Below the pieces are notes generated by a model. That model was not told the DNA's origin and made no database searches. It was given only the letters and a program-made list of their open reading frames with translations. A DNA stretch of 64,000 bases from Xanthocytophaga agilis (GTDB lineage: Bacteria > Bacteroidota > Bacteroidia > Cytophagales > 172606-1), in assembly GCF_030068605.1 (NCBI RefSeq), contig NZ_JASJOU010000010.1:248001-312000 (forward strand). Direction: 5' to 3'. The position numbers and the translations under genes were made by a program. Each line of letters starts with the position of its first letter. The stretch's first letter is position 1. Of this stretch, positions 16,807-26,202 are shown piece by piece.

Positions 16807-19359
16807 ATGTCGTTTACAAAAGTAAAAGTGTACTCTTTCTTTCTTCTCTGCACTATCTTATGGATACAACCTGTAGCAGGTCAAAAGAAAAAGAAGCAGA
16901 AAGAAGCATCCACAACTCCACCCTCGGTATCTGTAACAGAGAGAAAAACAGGTCCGAAAGCCTATAAAGATGTAGTTACTGGCAAAGCACAGACTTCCAA
17001 AGGCTTATTCACTGTTCACAAGGTTGAAGACAAGTATTACTTCGAAATCCCTGATTCATTATTTAACCGGGATTTTATGGCCATTACCCGAATCTCAAAA
17101 ACGGCAACAGACCTCGGCTATGGTGGAGAACAGGCTAATCGTCAGGTGTTACGTTGGGAAAGAGGTCCCGAAAACAAAGTTTTTCTAAGAGTTCCCCTTT
17201 TTATCAATGTCTCTACTGATACGATTCAGCCCATTTCACAGGCAGTAAAAAACTCCAATATGGATCCTTTAGCTGCCGCATTTGATATCAAAGCCATTCG
17301 TAAAGATACTGCTGTAGTTATTGATGTAACTGATTTCTTTAAAGTAGACAATCAGATATTTTCACTTACTCCACTGGCTAAACAGATGTATAAGATCACT
17401 GCCCTGCAGACAGATCGTTCTTACATTGAGTCTATCCGGTCATTTCCTATTAATACAGAGGTTCGGACCATCAAAACCTTTGGAGTTACCCCTCCTACTC
17501 CTAGCATGGGTCCAAGCCCAAGCCCAATCCCATCTGTGAACCTGCCAGGCGGATCAGCAGCAGGAGTAATTACTCTTGAGCTGAACACATCTATGATTCT
17601 GCTGCCTAAAGTCCCCATGAAAAAACGCTTGTTTGATCCAAGGGTAGGTTTCTTTGCTAACGGATATACTGTCTATGACGATGCTTCCCAGCGTACAGAC
17701 AGACAGACCTTTGCGGTAAGATGGAGACTTGAAGCAAAAAATACAGCAGATATTGAAAAACAAAAACAGGGACAGCTGATTGAACCTAAAAAACCAATCA
17801 TATTTTATATTGACCCTGCTACTCCTACCAAATGGAGAAAATACCTTAAACAAGGTGTAGAAGACTGGCAGGCAGCTTTTGAGAAAGCAGGTTGGAAGAA
17901 TGCTATCCTGGCTAAAGATTTCCCAGCTGGCGATACAGCAAGTCTTGAGGATGCGCGTTATTCTGTAATCCGCTACTTTGCCTCAGGAATTGAGAATGCC
18001 TACGGTCCTAACGTACACGATCCACGTAGTGGAGAAATCATCGAAAGCCACATTGGCTGGTATCATAACGTAATGAACCTATTGCGTAAATGGTATATGA
18101 TTCAGGGAGCTGCAGTAGATGCCCGTGCACGTAAACCTAAGTTTGACGATGAACTAATGGGAGAACTTATCCGCTTTGTATCTTCACACGAAGTAGGCCA
18201 CACACTAGGACTGCGTCATAACTTTGGAGCAAGTAGCGCTACACCCGTAGAGAAATTAAGAGATAAGGCTTTCATTGCCAAAAATGGCCATACGTCCTCT
18301 ATTATGGACTATGCACGTTTCAATTATGTGGCGCAACCTGAAGACGGAATTACTGATTTATTCCCTCGTATTGGAGATTATGATATGTGGGCGATAGAGT
18401 GGGGTTATAAACCTATATATGAAACAAAGTCTGAAGAAGAAGATAAAGTTGCGCTTAACAAATTGTACAAGGATAAGGCAGAAAAGAATCGTCGCCTGTA
18501 TTTCCTTACAGAAACCAATGCTTACGATCCACGTGCACAAAGCGAAGATTTAAGTGACAACGCGATGACAGCCAGTGATTATGGAATCAAGAACCTCAAG
18601 CGTATTGTTCCAAACCTAGTTAACTGGACAAAAGAAGAGGCTGAAACCTATGAATCTCTAACAGAAATATACAATGAAGTTGTAGGTCAATATCGTCGCT
18701 ATATTGGACATGTAACCAAGAATGTTGGTGGTATCTATGAAACACCTAAAACATTTGATCAGGAAGGAGTAGTATATGAGACAACGCCTAAAGCTATTCA
18801 AAAACAAGCTGTAACCTGGTTAAACAAACAAGTGTTCGAAACACCGACTTGGTTACTTGATCCACAGGTTCTGAGCCGTATTCGTCCGGATCAGGGAGTA
18901 GAGGCCCTTAGAGTGATTCATGAAACAACTATCAATAACCTTTTTGATAATAATCGTCTGCAACGTCTTATAGAAACCAGTGTATCTAATACAAATGCCT
19001 ATGCTCTGGACGAACTATTTACAGATGTACAAAAGGGGATCTGGTCTGAACTGGCAAGCCGGAAACCGATTGACAACTTCCGCAGAAACCTTCAGAAGAT
19101 ATATGTTGAGAAGATGAATGCCATTATCAATCCTCCTTCAGGACCTTCTATGGCAGGAATGTCTTTTTCATTCCCCAATACTGTAGCTTCACCTACACCG
19201 GATGTGAAGAAGTCGGATATCATTTCTATGGCCAGAGGTGGCCTTACAGAACTTCGGACACAGATCAAAGCTGCTATACCAGGCACAACAGATAAGATGA
19301 GTCGTTATCACTTACAGGATGTTCTGACACGTATTGACAGAGCTCTTGATCCAAAGTAA
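16807..19359 (+). CDS. Zinc-dependent met-zincin protease (DUF5118/DUF5117/DUF4953)
   Basis: 850 residues with a signal peptide (MSFTKVKVYSFFLLCTILWIQPVAGQ) and a Lys-rich linker. The N-terminal domains match DUF5118/DUF5117 (TGKAQTSKGLFTVHKVEDKYYFEI, FINVSTDTIQPIS). The catalytic DUF4953 domain has SSHEVGHTLGLRHNF at about residues 459-473, a complete HExxHxxGxxH zinc site. ASSATPVEKLRDKAF and SSIMDYARFNY follow, the latter with the Met-turn. GPSPSPIPS near residue 240 is a Pro-rich insert. It is predicted to be periplasmic or surface-exposed; substrates are unknown. A terminator follows the stop, so it is monocistronic. Confidence 0.9.
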   Translation: MSFTKVKVYSFFLLCTILWIQPVAGQKKKKQKEASTTPPSVSVTERKTGPKAYKDVVTGKAQTSKGLFTVHKVEDKYYFEIPDSLFNRDFMAITRISKTATDLGYGGEQANRQVLRWERGPENKVFLRVPLFINVSTDTIQPISQAVKNSNMDPLAAAFDIKAIRKDTAVVIDVTDFFKVDNQIFSLTPLAKQMYKITALQTDRSYIESIRSFPINTEVRTIKTFGVTPPTPSMGPSPSPIPSVNLPGGSAAGVITLELNTSMILLPKVPMKKRLFDPRVGFFANGYTVYDDASQRTDRQTFAVRWRLEAKNTADIEKQKQGQLIEPKKPIIFYIDPATPTKWRKYLKQGVEDWQAAFEKAGWKNAILAKDFPAGDTASLEDARYSVIRYFASGIENAYGPNVHDPRSGEIIESHIGWYHNVMNLLRKWYMIQGAAVDARARKPKFDDELMGELIRFVSSHEVGHTLGLRHNFGASSATPVEKLRDKAFIAKNGHTSSIMDYARFNYVAQPEDGITDLFPRIGDYDMWAIEWGYKPIYETKSEEEDKVALNKLYKDKAEKNRRLYFLTETNAYDPRAQSEDLSDNAMTASDYGIKNLKRIVPNLVNWTKEEAETYESLTEIYNEVVGQYRRYIGHVTKNVGGIYETPKTFDQEGVVYETTPKAIQKQAVTWLNKQVFETPTWLLDPQVLSRIRPDQGVEALRVIHETTINNLFDNNRLQRLIETSVSNTNAYALDELFTDVQKGIWSELASRKPIDNFRRNLQKIYVEKMNAIINPPSGPSMAGMSFSFPNTVASPTPDVKKSDIISMARGGLTELRTQIKAAIPGTTDKMSRYHLQDVLTRIDRALDPK

Positions 19360-19380
19360 TAAAGTCGCATGACGGACAAT

Positions 19381-19412
19381 AAAAAAGGTGGGCAAAACCC
19401 ACCTTTTTTATT
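19381..19412. terminator. Bidirectional Rho-independent terminator
   Basis: Stem AAAAAAGGTGGG/CCCACCTTTTTT with loop CAAAA, with A and T tails on both sides. It lies between the convergent protease and universal-stress genes and can serve both. Confidence 0.9.
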
Positions 19413-19430
19413 GAAGTTATCTTAACCAAA

Positions 19431-19454
19431 CCTGTGAGGTAATAACCTCACGGG
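19431..19454 (-). terminator. Second hairpin downstream of the universal stress gene
   Basis: CCTGTGAGGT pairs with ACCTCACGGG around an AATA loop (one G-U pair). It lies 32 nt past the minus-strand stop at 19487, but with only a short T tract. Confidence 0.5.
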
Positions 19455-19486
19455 ATCAGTCCCTTTTTATTTCGACTAAAATGAAA

Positions 19487-20332
19487 TTACTCGTGAATAT
19501 TGTATGTTAGTACAGGAATAGAAGCATGATTCACTACTTCTCCTGCAATGCTCCCATCCAACATATAAGACATTCCGACTCGCCCATGCGTAACCATCAC
19601 AATCATATCTGCTTGTAATCTTTCCGCATACCTGTTTATCCCGTCTGCCTGACTATACTCGTTAATAATAACAGTCTGGTAACTTTGCAATTCGTATTTC
19701 TTCAGGAAATTTTTCATACGTTCTTCTATATTAAAAGTCGTATCATAATTGATAGGTGTATTGACATATACTATATGAAGATAGAACTCGAATACATCCT
19801 GCAAATCTTTGATTTTCCGCAACAAAGGTTCTATCTCATCACTGAAATCAGTAGCCAGAACAACATTTCGTAACTGAAAACCGTCAGAATGACTTCTCAC
19901 AGAAAGTACAGGGCATGTGGCATACCTCACCACTTTCTCCGTACGGGAACCGATAAACATTTCATGGACTCCTGTGTCACCTTTAGTTCCCATAACGATC
20001 AGATCCACACCTGAATTTTCGGCAATGATATTAGAGATATGTTTGGCAGTACTACCTACCTGTACATCATATTCTACTTTTACTCCCTGTCTTTCAATAT
20101 CTTTCACTAAAGAAAGCGCTTTTTCTTCTGCCCGGATAATCTGGCGGGACAGTCTATCCTGTGCATTATCAGGCAACAGTGGTGAACCTTCATTGTATTC
20201 ATAGGCATAAACTGATTGAATTACATGAAGCAACCGGATACTGGCCTTTGTCTTCTGAGCAATCGCAGTAGCAATCTTCACGGCATAGGTAGCCTCTTCT
20301 GAAAAATCTGTAGGAATGAGTATTGTTTCCAT
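19487..20332 (-). CDS. Universal stress protein with two UspA domains
   Basis: 281 residues made of two tandem Usp domains (~1-150 and ~155-281). Each begins with a beta strand and a Thr/Asp-containing loop (ILIPTDFSEEATYAVKIA and VVLATDFSDEIEPLLRKI). Domain 1 has the nucleotide-binding type loop MGTKGDTGVHEMFIGSRTEKVV, and domain 2 has THGRVGMSYMLDGSIAGEVV. Both retain the G-2x-G-9x-G-S/T-like spacing, so ATP binding is plausible. It is cytoplasmic and a stress or energy-status role is usual for the family. It is transcribed alone and divergent from the beta-CASP gene. Confidence 0.9.
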   Translation of the reverse strand: METILIPTDFSEEATYAVKIATAIAQKTKASIRLLHVIQSVYAYEYNEGSPLLPDNAQDRLSRQIIRAEEKALSLVKDIERQGVKVEYDVQVGSTAKHISNIIAENSGVDLIVMGTKGDTGVHEMFIGSRTEKVVRYATCPVLSVRSHSDGFQLRNVVLATDFSDEIEPLLRKIKDLQDVFEFYLHIVYVNTPINYDTTFNIEERMKNFLKKYELQSYQTVIINEYSQADGINRYAERLQADMIVMVTHGRVGMSYMLDGSIAGEVVNHASIPVLTYNIHE

Positions 20333-20576
20333 ATATAATGTAGTTGAATTCCAGGGTTCAGATAATTAGTATCTCTCTAATTGGACAGCTAAATACGCTA
20401 TTTATCTGTGACAGAAGAATGATAATTCTTTTAGAAAGAAGTGACTTTCATCACTCTGTAAACGTTGCAAAGAATTCATTCTGTATCTGTTACTCTACTA
20501 CTGCAATGAATAGGGCCAGTTTCATAGCACAAATCAAAAATGTTGTATTTTGCAAACACTTTGTAACTCAACAACC

Positions 20577-21971
20577 ATGGATATCTCAATACAATTTCTT
20601 GGGGCTGTAGGCACCGTCACAGGATCAAAATATTTGCTTACAGCTGGTAAACGGAACATTTTAGTAGATTGTGGCATGTTTCAGGGCTTGAAAGAACTAC
20701 GTCTTCGCAACTGGCAACCTCTTCCAGTCAATGTTCCAGCTATTGACACTGTTGTCATTACTCATGCTCACATTGATCATATTGGCTATCTGCCCCGACT
20801 ATACAGAGAAGGATTCAGAGGACAAATTATCTGTACCAAAGCCACTAAAGATCTCATGCGTATAATGCTTCTGGACTCCGCCCGTTTACAAGAAGAAGAA
20901 GCAGAATATGCCACCAGAAAAGGATACTCCAAACACCCAAAGCCAGAACCGTTATATTATGTTGAAGATGTAGAGTCAGTAATGCCTTTAGTTCGTGGCT
21001 ATGACTTTAATACAACTATTGAGCTTCATCCCGAAGTTTCGATCCAGTTTCGTTATGCAGGACATATTCTGGGAGCAGCTAGTATTGAAATGTTCATACA
21101 AGGAGATACTCAAACAAAGAAAATCGTTTTCTCAGGAGATTTGGGTCGTTACGGCAATCCTGTTCTATTTGACCCTTCCACAATCAACGAGGCAGATGTA
21201 CTTCTTGTTGAGTCTACCTATGGGGACAAAGAAAGTGCTACAGATCATCCCGAAGACAACCTTGCCCGAATTATTAATGAAACGCTGGCACGTAAAGGCT
21301 GTATCATCATTCCTTCTTTTGCAGTAGGCAGATCACAAACTATTTTGCATTACCTGCAAAAGCTGGAAAAAGCATCCAAAATACCTCCGCTTCCTATTTA
21401 TCTGGATAGTCCAATGGCTGTAACTGTCTCAGAGTTATATGCCAAACATCTGGAAAGTCACAAACTCCCTCTTGATCATTCAGACAACGATATCTTCTTT
21501 TTAAAGGATCTGCATTATGTGGAGAAGGCAGAAGATTCAAAAAATCTGAATACAATTGAAAGTCATGCTATAATCGTTGCATCCAGTGGTATGTGTGAAG
21601 GGGGTAGAATTGTACACCATCTGTTTCATCGACTTCCTAATCCCAATGATACCCTGCTGCTGGTAGGTTATCAGGCTGAAGGAACGCGTGGTCGCAGAAT
21701 ACAAAATGGAGAACCAGAAATCCGTATGTTTGGTCATCAGGTACCCGTCAATTGTAAGGTAGAAAGTATTAGTGGGCTTTCAGGACATGCTGATCGTAAG
21801 GAACTTGTACGTTGGCTTTCCTCATTCCAGAAAAAACCAAAGAAAGTATTTATTGTACATGGAGAGCCTGATATTGCTCAGGCATTTTCAAAAACACTTA
21901 AAGAGACTTTTAACTGGGATTCCCACATTCCGGCATACAAAGAGACTGCAATTCTCTTTGAAGGAGTTTAA
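20577..21971 (+). CDS. Metallo-beta-lactamase/beta-CASP RNase
   Basis: 464 residues. The MBL core has LVDCGMFQGLKELR, THAHIDHIGYLPRL (the HxHxDH zinc motif), AGHILGAASIEMF and FSGDLGRYG. The beta-CASP part has VESTYGDKE (motif A acid), a swivel segment, SSGMCEGGRIVHHL and SGHADRKELVRWL (terminal histidine). This is the CPSF/YSH1-like bacterial and archaeal-type RNA-specific nuclease group, not RNase J, which is longer. It acts on RNA in the cytoplasm. The frame runs upstream to 20550, but ATG at 20577 (MDISIQFLGAVGTVTGSK) is the conserved start. Confidence 0.9.
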   Translation: MDISIQFLGAVGTVTGSKYLLTAGKRNILVDCGMFQGLKELRLRNWQPLPVNVPAIDTVVITHAHIDHIGYLPRLYREGFRGQIICTKATKDLMRIMLLDSARLQEEEAEYATRKGYSKHPKPEPLYYVEDVESVMPLVRGYDFNTTIELHPEVSIQFRYAGHILGAASIEMFIQGDTQTKKIVFSGDLGRYGNPVLFDPSTINEADVLLVESTYGDKESATDHPEDNLARIINETLARKGCIIIPSFAVGRSQTILHYLQKLEKASKIPPLPIYLDSPMAVTVSELYAKHLESHKLPLDHSDNDIFFLKDLHYVEKAEDSKNLNTIESHAIIVASSGMCEGGRIVHHLFHRLPNPNDTLLLVGYQAEGTRGRRIQNGEPEIRMFGHQVPVNCKVESISGLSGHADRKELVRWLSSFQKKPKKVFIVHGEPDIAQAFSKTLKETFNWDSHIPAYKETAILFEGV

Positions 21972-21980
21972 GAGCAAAAA

Positions 21981-22015
21981 TAAAACGTCACTATAGGTTT
22001 ATAGTGACGTTTTAT
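21981..22015. terminator. Bidirectional Rho-independent terminator
   Basis: A perfect 14-bp stem AAAACGTCACTATA/TATAGTGACGTTTT with a GGTT loop lies between the convergent beta-CASP and comA genes, with T and A tails on each side. Confidence 0.9.
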
Positions 22016-22023
22016 TTACTGAC

Positions 22024-22803
22024 TTATTTTCCAATTTTCTCCATATCCAGAAAATGCATAAAGGTATCTCCACGCAATCCTAACCGAATAGTTTCCAATG
22101 GAATAATTTCATTAGGAGCAATATTTCCCAGATTCACATTAGCACCAAGCAATTTAATAAACCATACTTGCTGCGCCTTCTGAGGTGCTTCCCATAGAAT
22201 TTTTTCGGATGGAATTTTTGTCAAAATTTCTTCTACTAACCCGGAACGAACCTCCCCTGTAGATCGGAATAGTCCTACATTACCACTTTCCCGAGCTTCT
22301 CCAATCACTTTCCATGCTCCTGCATCCAATTCTTTCTGCATTAACGCAATCCACTTATAAGGTGGTATAATCTTCTGATCATCTTTTGAGCCTACTTCAG
22401 ATAGAACAGTAGCACGTTGGGCAAGCTTGTTGATATATTCACATTTTTCATCATGGTTCATGTCAATAGATCCATCTGATACTTCAGCATAAGTCAGCTC
22501 ATACTTATCCAACACACGCAAATAATCTTCAAACTGATTACGGATTATAAATGCTTCAAATAAGGTTCCACCAAAATATACAGGTAATCCTGCTTCCTTA
22601 TATAGATTTATTTTCTCTTTTAACTTGGGCGTAACAAAAGAAGTTGCCCATCCCAATTTCACAACATCTACATATTCTCCGGAGGTCTCTATAAAATCTT
22701 CAGTTTCACGAAGGCTTAATCCTTTATCCATTGCCATGGTTAAGCCAAAATCTCTGGGCTTTTCTGATCTGTCAGGAAGGTGTTTTAGTTCGTAGTTTTT
22801 CAT
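22024..22803 (-). CDS. comA: Phosphosulfolactate synthase
   Basis: 259 residues, the normal length of ComA. The enzyme adds sulfite to phosphoenolpyruvate to give (R)-phosphosulfolactate. Visible blocks are KPRDFGLTMAMDKGLSLRE, DVVKLGWATSFV, GLPVYFGGTLFEAF, YAEVSDGSIDM, WKVIGEARESGNVGLF, ILWEAPQKAQQVWFIKLLG and VNLGNIAPNEIIPLETIRLGLRGDT. In methanogens this starts coenzyme M synthesis. In Bacteroidota a use in sulfonate metabolism, for example sulfolipids made from cysteate, is plausible but inferred. It is the last gene of a long minus-strand run and 99 nt after the TPR gene. Confidence 0.9.
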   Translation of the reverse strand: MKNYELKHLPDRSEKPRDFGLTMAMDKGLSLRETEDFIETSGEYVDVVKLGWATSFVTPKLKEKINLYKEAGLPVYFGGTLFEAFIIRNQFEDYLRVLDKYELTYAEVSDGSIDMNHDEKCEYINKLAQRATVLSEVGSKDDQKIIPPYKWIALMQKELDAGAWKVIGEARESGNVGLFRSTGEVRSGLVEEILTKIPSEKILWEAPQKAQQVWFIKLLGANVNLGNIAPNEIIPLETIRLGLRGDTFMHFLDMEKIGK

Positions 22804-22902
22804 GCAAATTTATGTTTGACATTTTGCGCCTGCAATTTATCATTTGTTATCAGATGTCTCACAAAAGATAATTCTTTGTTATTTCTGAATGATAAAGGTC
22901 AC

Positions 22903-24306
22903 TTAGCGCCGATACTGATCAATGATCCTGTATAAAGCTTTTTGTTTTTCCAGTTCCGGAAAGAATTCAAAAAGCATAGGATGACGATCAAACCCCAAAA
23001 TTAGTGCATTTTCCAAATATTGAAATGCTTCTTTATATCTTCCTGCATTAATTAAGTACGCGGTTGTATAATAATACAAGTCTGCATTTTCAGGTAACTC
23101 ACCAATACCTTCTTCTGCCAGATCAATAGCCTTCAGATAATCGCCCTGCTCATAGTGTAACATAGACCATTCCAGCCATACTTCCGGGTTTGTAGGGTCC
23201 AGATTGGCTGCATTTTCATACGCTTCCAATGCTGATACGATATTACCCACCTGTGCTTCCGAATGGGCTGCACCCAACCAATAATCTGCAATTTCTCCAT
23301 TCAGTTGTATAGCCTTTCTGAAGAAATGAATTGCTTCAAACCATTTCTCCTGCATATCGAGACACACTCCGACACCATACCATCCTTCATCCCACTGTGG
23401 ATCTATTTTTATTGCTTTCTGATAGCTAAGAAGTGCTTTCTCATATTGTTCCAATTCCTCATATGCAGCACCCAGACAACAGTAGGTATCAGCATTAGGA
23501 CTTTCGTTGGCTATTGTCTTCTCATAGCAATGTTTTGCAGATTCAAAGTTACCCAGATTCATATGGGCATTTCCCATATTATACCAGGCAGATGCAAAAT
23601 CATCTTTGATCAGTGTTGCATATTCATAGGCATGAACAGCGTCCTCATATTTCTGTAACTTGCTATAGGCAATTCCCAGGTTATACCATGCATTATGAGA
23701 ATATGGATCGTTATCAATGAAGTTTTTGTAAAAAGCCAGACTTTCTTCCAGTTGTCCTGTTACATCAAGGCAAAAAGCAAGTTCATATAATGCTTGTTCA
23801 TGATTAGAATTAATCTGAATAGCTTTTTTGTAATACTCAATCGCCTCTGAATATTTATGCCATTGTTGAAACGTCCATCCTATCTGAAAATATACTTCAT
23901 CTTTCTCTTCTGTCCATGAGAGAACCTTTTCCAGAATCTCAAGAGCAGTTTCAAACTCGCCTAATGATGCATACAAAGCGCTCTGCATAAAAGAGATATC
24001 AATATTATTGGGATGAAATAACATTGCTCTTTCTAAAATATCCAGTGCATCCTCTGTATTACCTGTATCAGCCAGAGCATGTGCCTTTTGGATCATAATC
24101 TCTGTTGAATAGGGATATTGCTGCAATGCCAGATTACATGTAGTAAGTGCTTTCTGGAAATTATGTTTCTCTATGTATTCACGAATAATCTCCTCATAAT
24201 CTTCTACTTCTAAAAATATTGCTTCCTGATTGCGAAGCATTTCTTCAAAACGCCTGACTACACTACTGTGGCCTTCGTCTTCTTTATCTACAAAGTCCGG
24301 TTCCAT
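22903..24306 (-). CDS. Tetratricopeptide-repeat protein
   Basis: 467 residues, almost entirely TPR, with about twelve 34-residue repeats and no signal peptide or catalytic domain. Examples are YFQIGWTFQQWHKYSEAIEYYKKAI, AWYNLGIAYSKLQKYEDAVHAYEYA and TYCCLGAAYEELEQYEKALLSYQKAI. The N-terminus is acidic (MEPDFVDKEDEGHSS). It is likely a cytoplasmic scaffold for protein complexes; partners are unknown. It lies between the epimerase and comA genes in the same orientation with short gaps, so it may share their transcript. Confidence 0.9.
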   Translation of the reverse strand: MEPDFVDKEDEGHSSVVRRFEEMLRNQEAIFLEVEDYEEIIREYIEKHNFQKALTTCNLALQQYPYSTEIMIQKAHALADTGNTEDALDILERAMLFHPNNIDISFMQSALYASLGEFETALEILEKVLSWTEEKDEVYFQIGWTFQQWHKYSEAIEYYKKAIQINSNHEQALYELAFCLDVTGQLEESLAFYKNFIDNDPYSHNAWYNLGIAYSKLQKYEDAVHAYEYATLIKDDFASAWYNMGNAHMNLGNFESAKHCYEKTIANESPNADTYCCLGAAYEELEQYEKALLSYQKAIKIDPQWDEGWYGVGVCLDMQEKWFEAIHFFRKAIQLNGEIADYWLGAAHSEAQVGNIVSALEAYENAANLDPTNPEVWLEWSMLHYEQGDYLKAIDLAEEGIGELPENADLYYYTTAYLINAGRYKEAFQYLENALILGFDRHPMLFEFFPELEKQKALYRIIDQYRR

Positions 24307-24387
24307 TCTTACAATTTATATATATGAACAAGAGAATGAAGAAATGGGGATATTTATAACTCTGAACGGCAAAATTCTTATATTATT

Positions 24388-25371
24388 CTATTTCTCATTC
24401 ATTCTCTCAATCAAAGTTTTACAAGTCCAATTTATTGTATCTGCTAGCTCTCTATATGTGAAGTGAAGTTCATTCTTTAATTTAGCATTATTATACGTAT
24501 AGTGTGTCTGGGCAATTCGTGCAGTTTCGCGTGTTAACAGAGGTTCCTTATCTGAGAATAAACTTCTTACCCATTCTGCTCTCCAGCCTAACTCTGCCAT
24601 CCATGAACGTACCTGCCACACAGGAGGTTTTTTATTAAATTCAATTGCTATTTTCTCTAACAACTCACGATAGGTTACCGTTCCTGCATTCAAGATAAAC
24701 TTTTCTCCTGTAATTTTGCCAGTTGATAAGGAAAAAATCGCCTCAGCCACATCTCTTACATCTACATAGTTAACAAAACCTTGTGGATATAATTTATTTT
24801 CATTTAACACATAACGAAACAACTTTGTACTACTCTTTTCCAATTCTCCTGGACCAAGTACTACTGAAGGATTGACAATAACGGCAGGTAAGCCTTCTGA
24901 AAAAGCTCTCCAAACTTCTACTTCTGCCAGATATTTAGTATATGCATAATTTGTATTCAGCTCAGACTCTTCCCACATTGTATTTTCATCTAGGACAGTT
25001 TGTTTCTTAGTTCTACCTAGAGCAGCAACAGAGCTAACAAAACAGAATTTCTTTATATCCTTTTCAAGACACACATTTACTATATTGGTAGTACCTTCCA
25101 CATTGGTCTGAAACATTTCAGTTTTTCGATGAGAAGAAAAGGAGACTATAGCAGCAGTATGAATTACAATATCATCATGCTGTATAGATTTTTCCAGAAG
25201 AGACAGATCAAATATATTCCCTTCTACCCAATCAATCTGATCTGCAATATCTGCCACCAGACTCAGATCACTTTGCTTGCGATGCAGTGCTCTTACAGAA
25301 TATCCTTTTTTTAAGAATTCGCGAGCAATAAAGCTACCTAACAAGCCATTACATCCTGTAATAAAGACCAT
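24388..25371 (-). CDS. NAD(P)-dependent epimerase/dehydratase (extended SDR)
   Basis: 327 residues. The Rossmann fingerprint is MVFITGCNGLLGSFIAREFL (TGxxGxxG). VIHTAAIVSF and the catalytic YTKYLAE (Tyr-x-x-x-Lys) follow, with FVSSVAALG supplying the active-site serine, then VNPSVVLGPGE. It most resembles dihydroflavonol-reductase/NAD-epimerase-like proteins that act on small hydroxy or sugar substrates. The frame extends to 25392, but the ATG at 25371 gives a standard start; a TATCTTTG box lies about 49 nt upstream. Position after the capsule genes hints at a nucleotide-sugar role, but the sequence does not establish it. Confidence 0.85.
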   Translation of the reverse strand: MVFITGCNGLLGSFIAREFLKKGYSVRALHRKQSDLSLVADIADQIDWVEGNIFDLSLLEKSIQHDDIVIHTAAIVSFSSHRKTEMFQTNVEGTTNIVNVCLEKDIKKFCFVSSVAALGRTKKQTVLDENTMWEESELNTNYAYTKYLAEVEVWRAFSEGLPAVIVNPSVVLGPGELEKSSTKLFRYVLNENKLYPQGFVNYVDVRDVAEAIFSLSTGKITGEKFILNAGTVTYRELLEKIAIEFNKKPPVWQVRSWMAELGWRAEWVRSLFSDKEPLLTRETARIAQTHYTYNNAKLKNELHFTYRELADTINWTCKTLIERMNEK

Positions 25372-25419
25372 GGAACGAAATAAAAAATCCACCAGAAGGT
25401 GGAGATATGTTTATTTCGT

Positions 25420-25427
25420 CAAAGATA
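25420..25427 (-). promoter_or_regulatory. Candidate -7 element (TATCTTTG) for the epimerase gene
   Basis: Reads TATCTTTG on the minus strand, a match to TAnnTTTG, 49 nt before the ATG at 25371 in the gap after the CpsB-like gene. No clear -33 TTTG is present. Confidence 0.3.
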
Positions 25428-25458
25428 GCATTTTACTAAGAAAAACGCGGAAAAATGT

Positions 25459-26202
25459 CTATAAAGTATTGTTTAATAGCTCGAGAGTAAGAAGTCGGGC
25501 ATAATACTTCTTTGTCTGTGTTGCCTGAAGAGACTGAATATGTTTCATAGAATGGCAGTCCGTTCCTGCAAAGTGAACCATTCGGTTATCAATTAGCTTT
25601 TCAGCAACCATTTGAGCAGGAATAGAATAATACCCGGATAGTGAACTTATATTAATCTGAAGAAATACTCCCATCTCATATATTTCCTTCAGCTTGTTAA
25701 AGTTATCATGAAGATAAATATAACGCTCAGGGTGAGCCAATACAGGTTTATAGTTCTGTGATTTTAACAAAAATATAGCTTCCTGTAACTGAACAGGTTG
25801 ATTAATATAAGAAGTCTCAAACAATACATATCCGTCACCAAATGTAAGTAGTGGCTCTTCTCTCCGCAACTTTTCCATAAACCACTCATCTAGATAATAT
25901 TCAGCAGCAGCCTTGATTTCAATGTTCCATTTTCTCTGATTTACTGCTAACTGAACTTTTATTAGTTTTTCATGTATGGTTGCTGGGGTGTTCTTATAAA
26001 AGTCCCCCATAATATGTGGCGTTGCAGTAAGCTTACGATATCCCATATCGTAAAGCTCTTTGATTAAATCTAATGACTGCTCAAGATTTTTAGCCCCATC
26101 ATCTATACCCGGAAGGACATGCGAGTGCATGTCTGCTACCAATGGTACAGATCTAAGGTAATCACTTTCCTCTTTAGCCGTCTTTTTAAAAAATGAAATC
26201 AT
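25459..26202 (-). CDS. CpsB/CapC-type tyrosine-protein phosphatase (PHP fold)
   Basis: 247 residues, manganese-dependent PHP-family phosphatase that dephosphorylates the capsule tyrosine kinase. Metal ligands are visible in VADMHSHVLPGIDDGAKNLEQSL, TATPHIMGDFYKN, PVLAHPERYIYL and FAGTDCHSMKH. Its ATG overlaps the stop of the upstream kinase gene by 4 nt (ATGA), a sign of translational coupling. Together with Wzc and Wza it forms the standard control pair for chain length and export. It is a cytoplasmic protein. Confidence 0.92.
   Translation of the reverse strand: MISFFKKTAKEESDYLRSVPLVADMHSHVLPGIDDGAKNLEQSLDLIKELYDMGYRKLTATPHIMGDFYKNTPATIHEKLIKVQLAVNQRKWNIEIKAAAEYYLDEWFMEKLRREEPLLTFGDGYVLFETSYINQPVQLQEAIFLLKSQNYKPVLAHPERYIYLHDNFNKLKEIYEMGVFLQINISSLSGYYSIPAQMVAEKLIDNRMVHFAGTDCHSMKHIQSLQATQTKKYYARLLTLELLNNTL

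Noticed and set aside
22805-22812. TAAATTTG box next to the comA start
   Set aside because: It matches the -7 consensus but sits one base from the ATG, which would give almost no leader; likely chance in AT-rich sequence.
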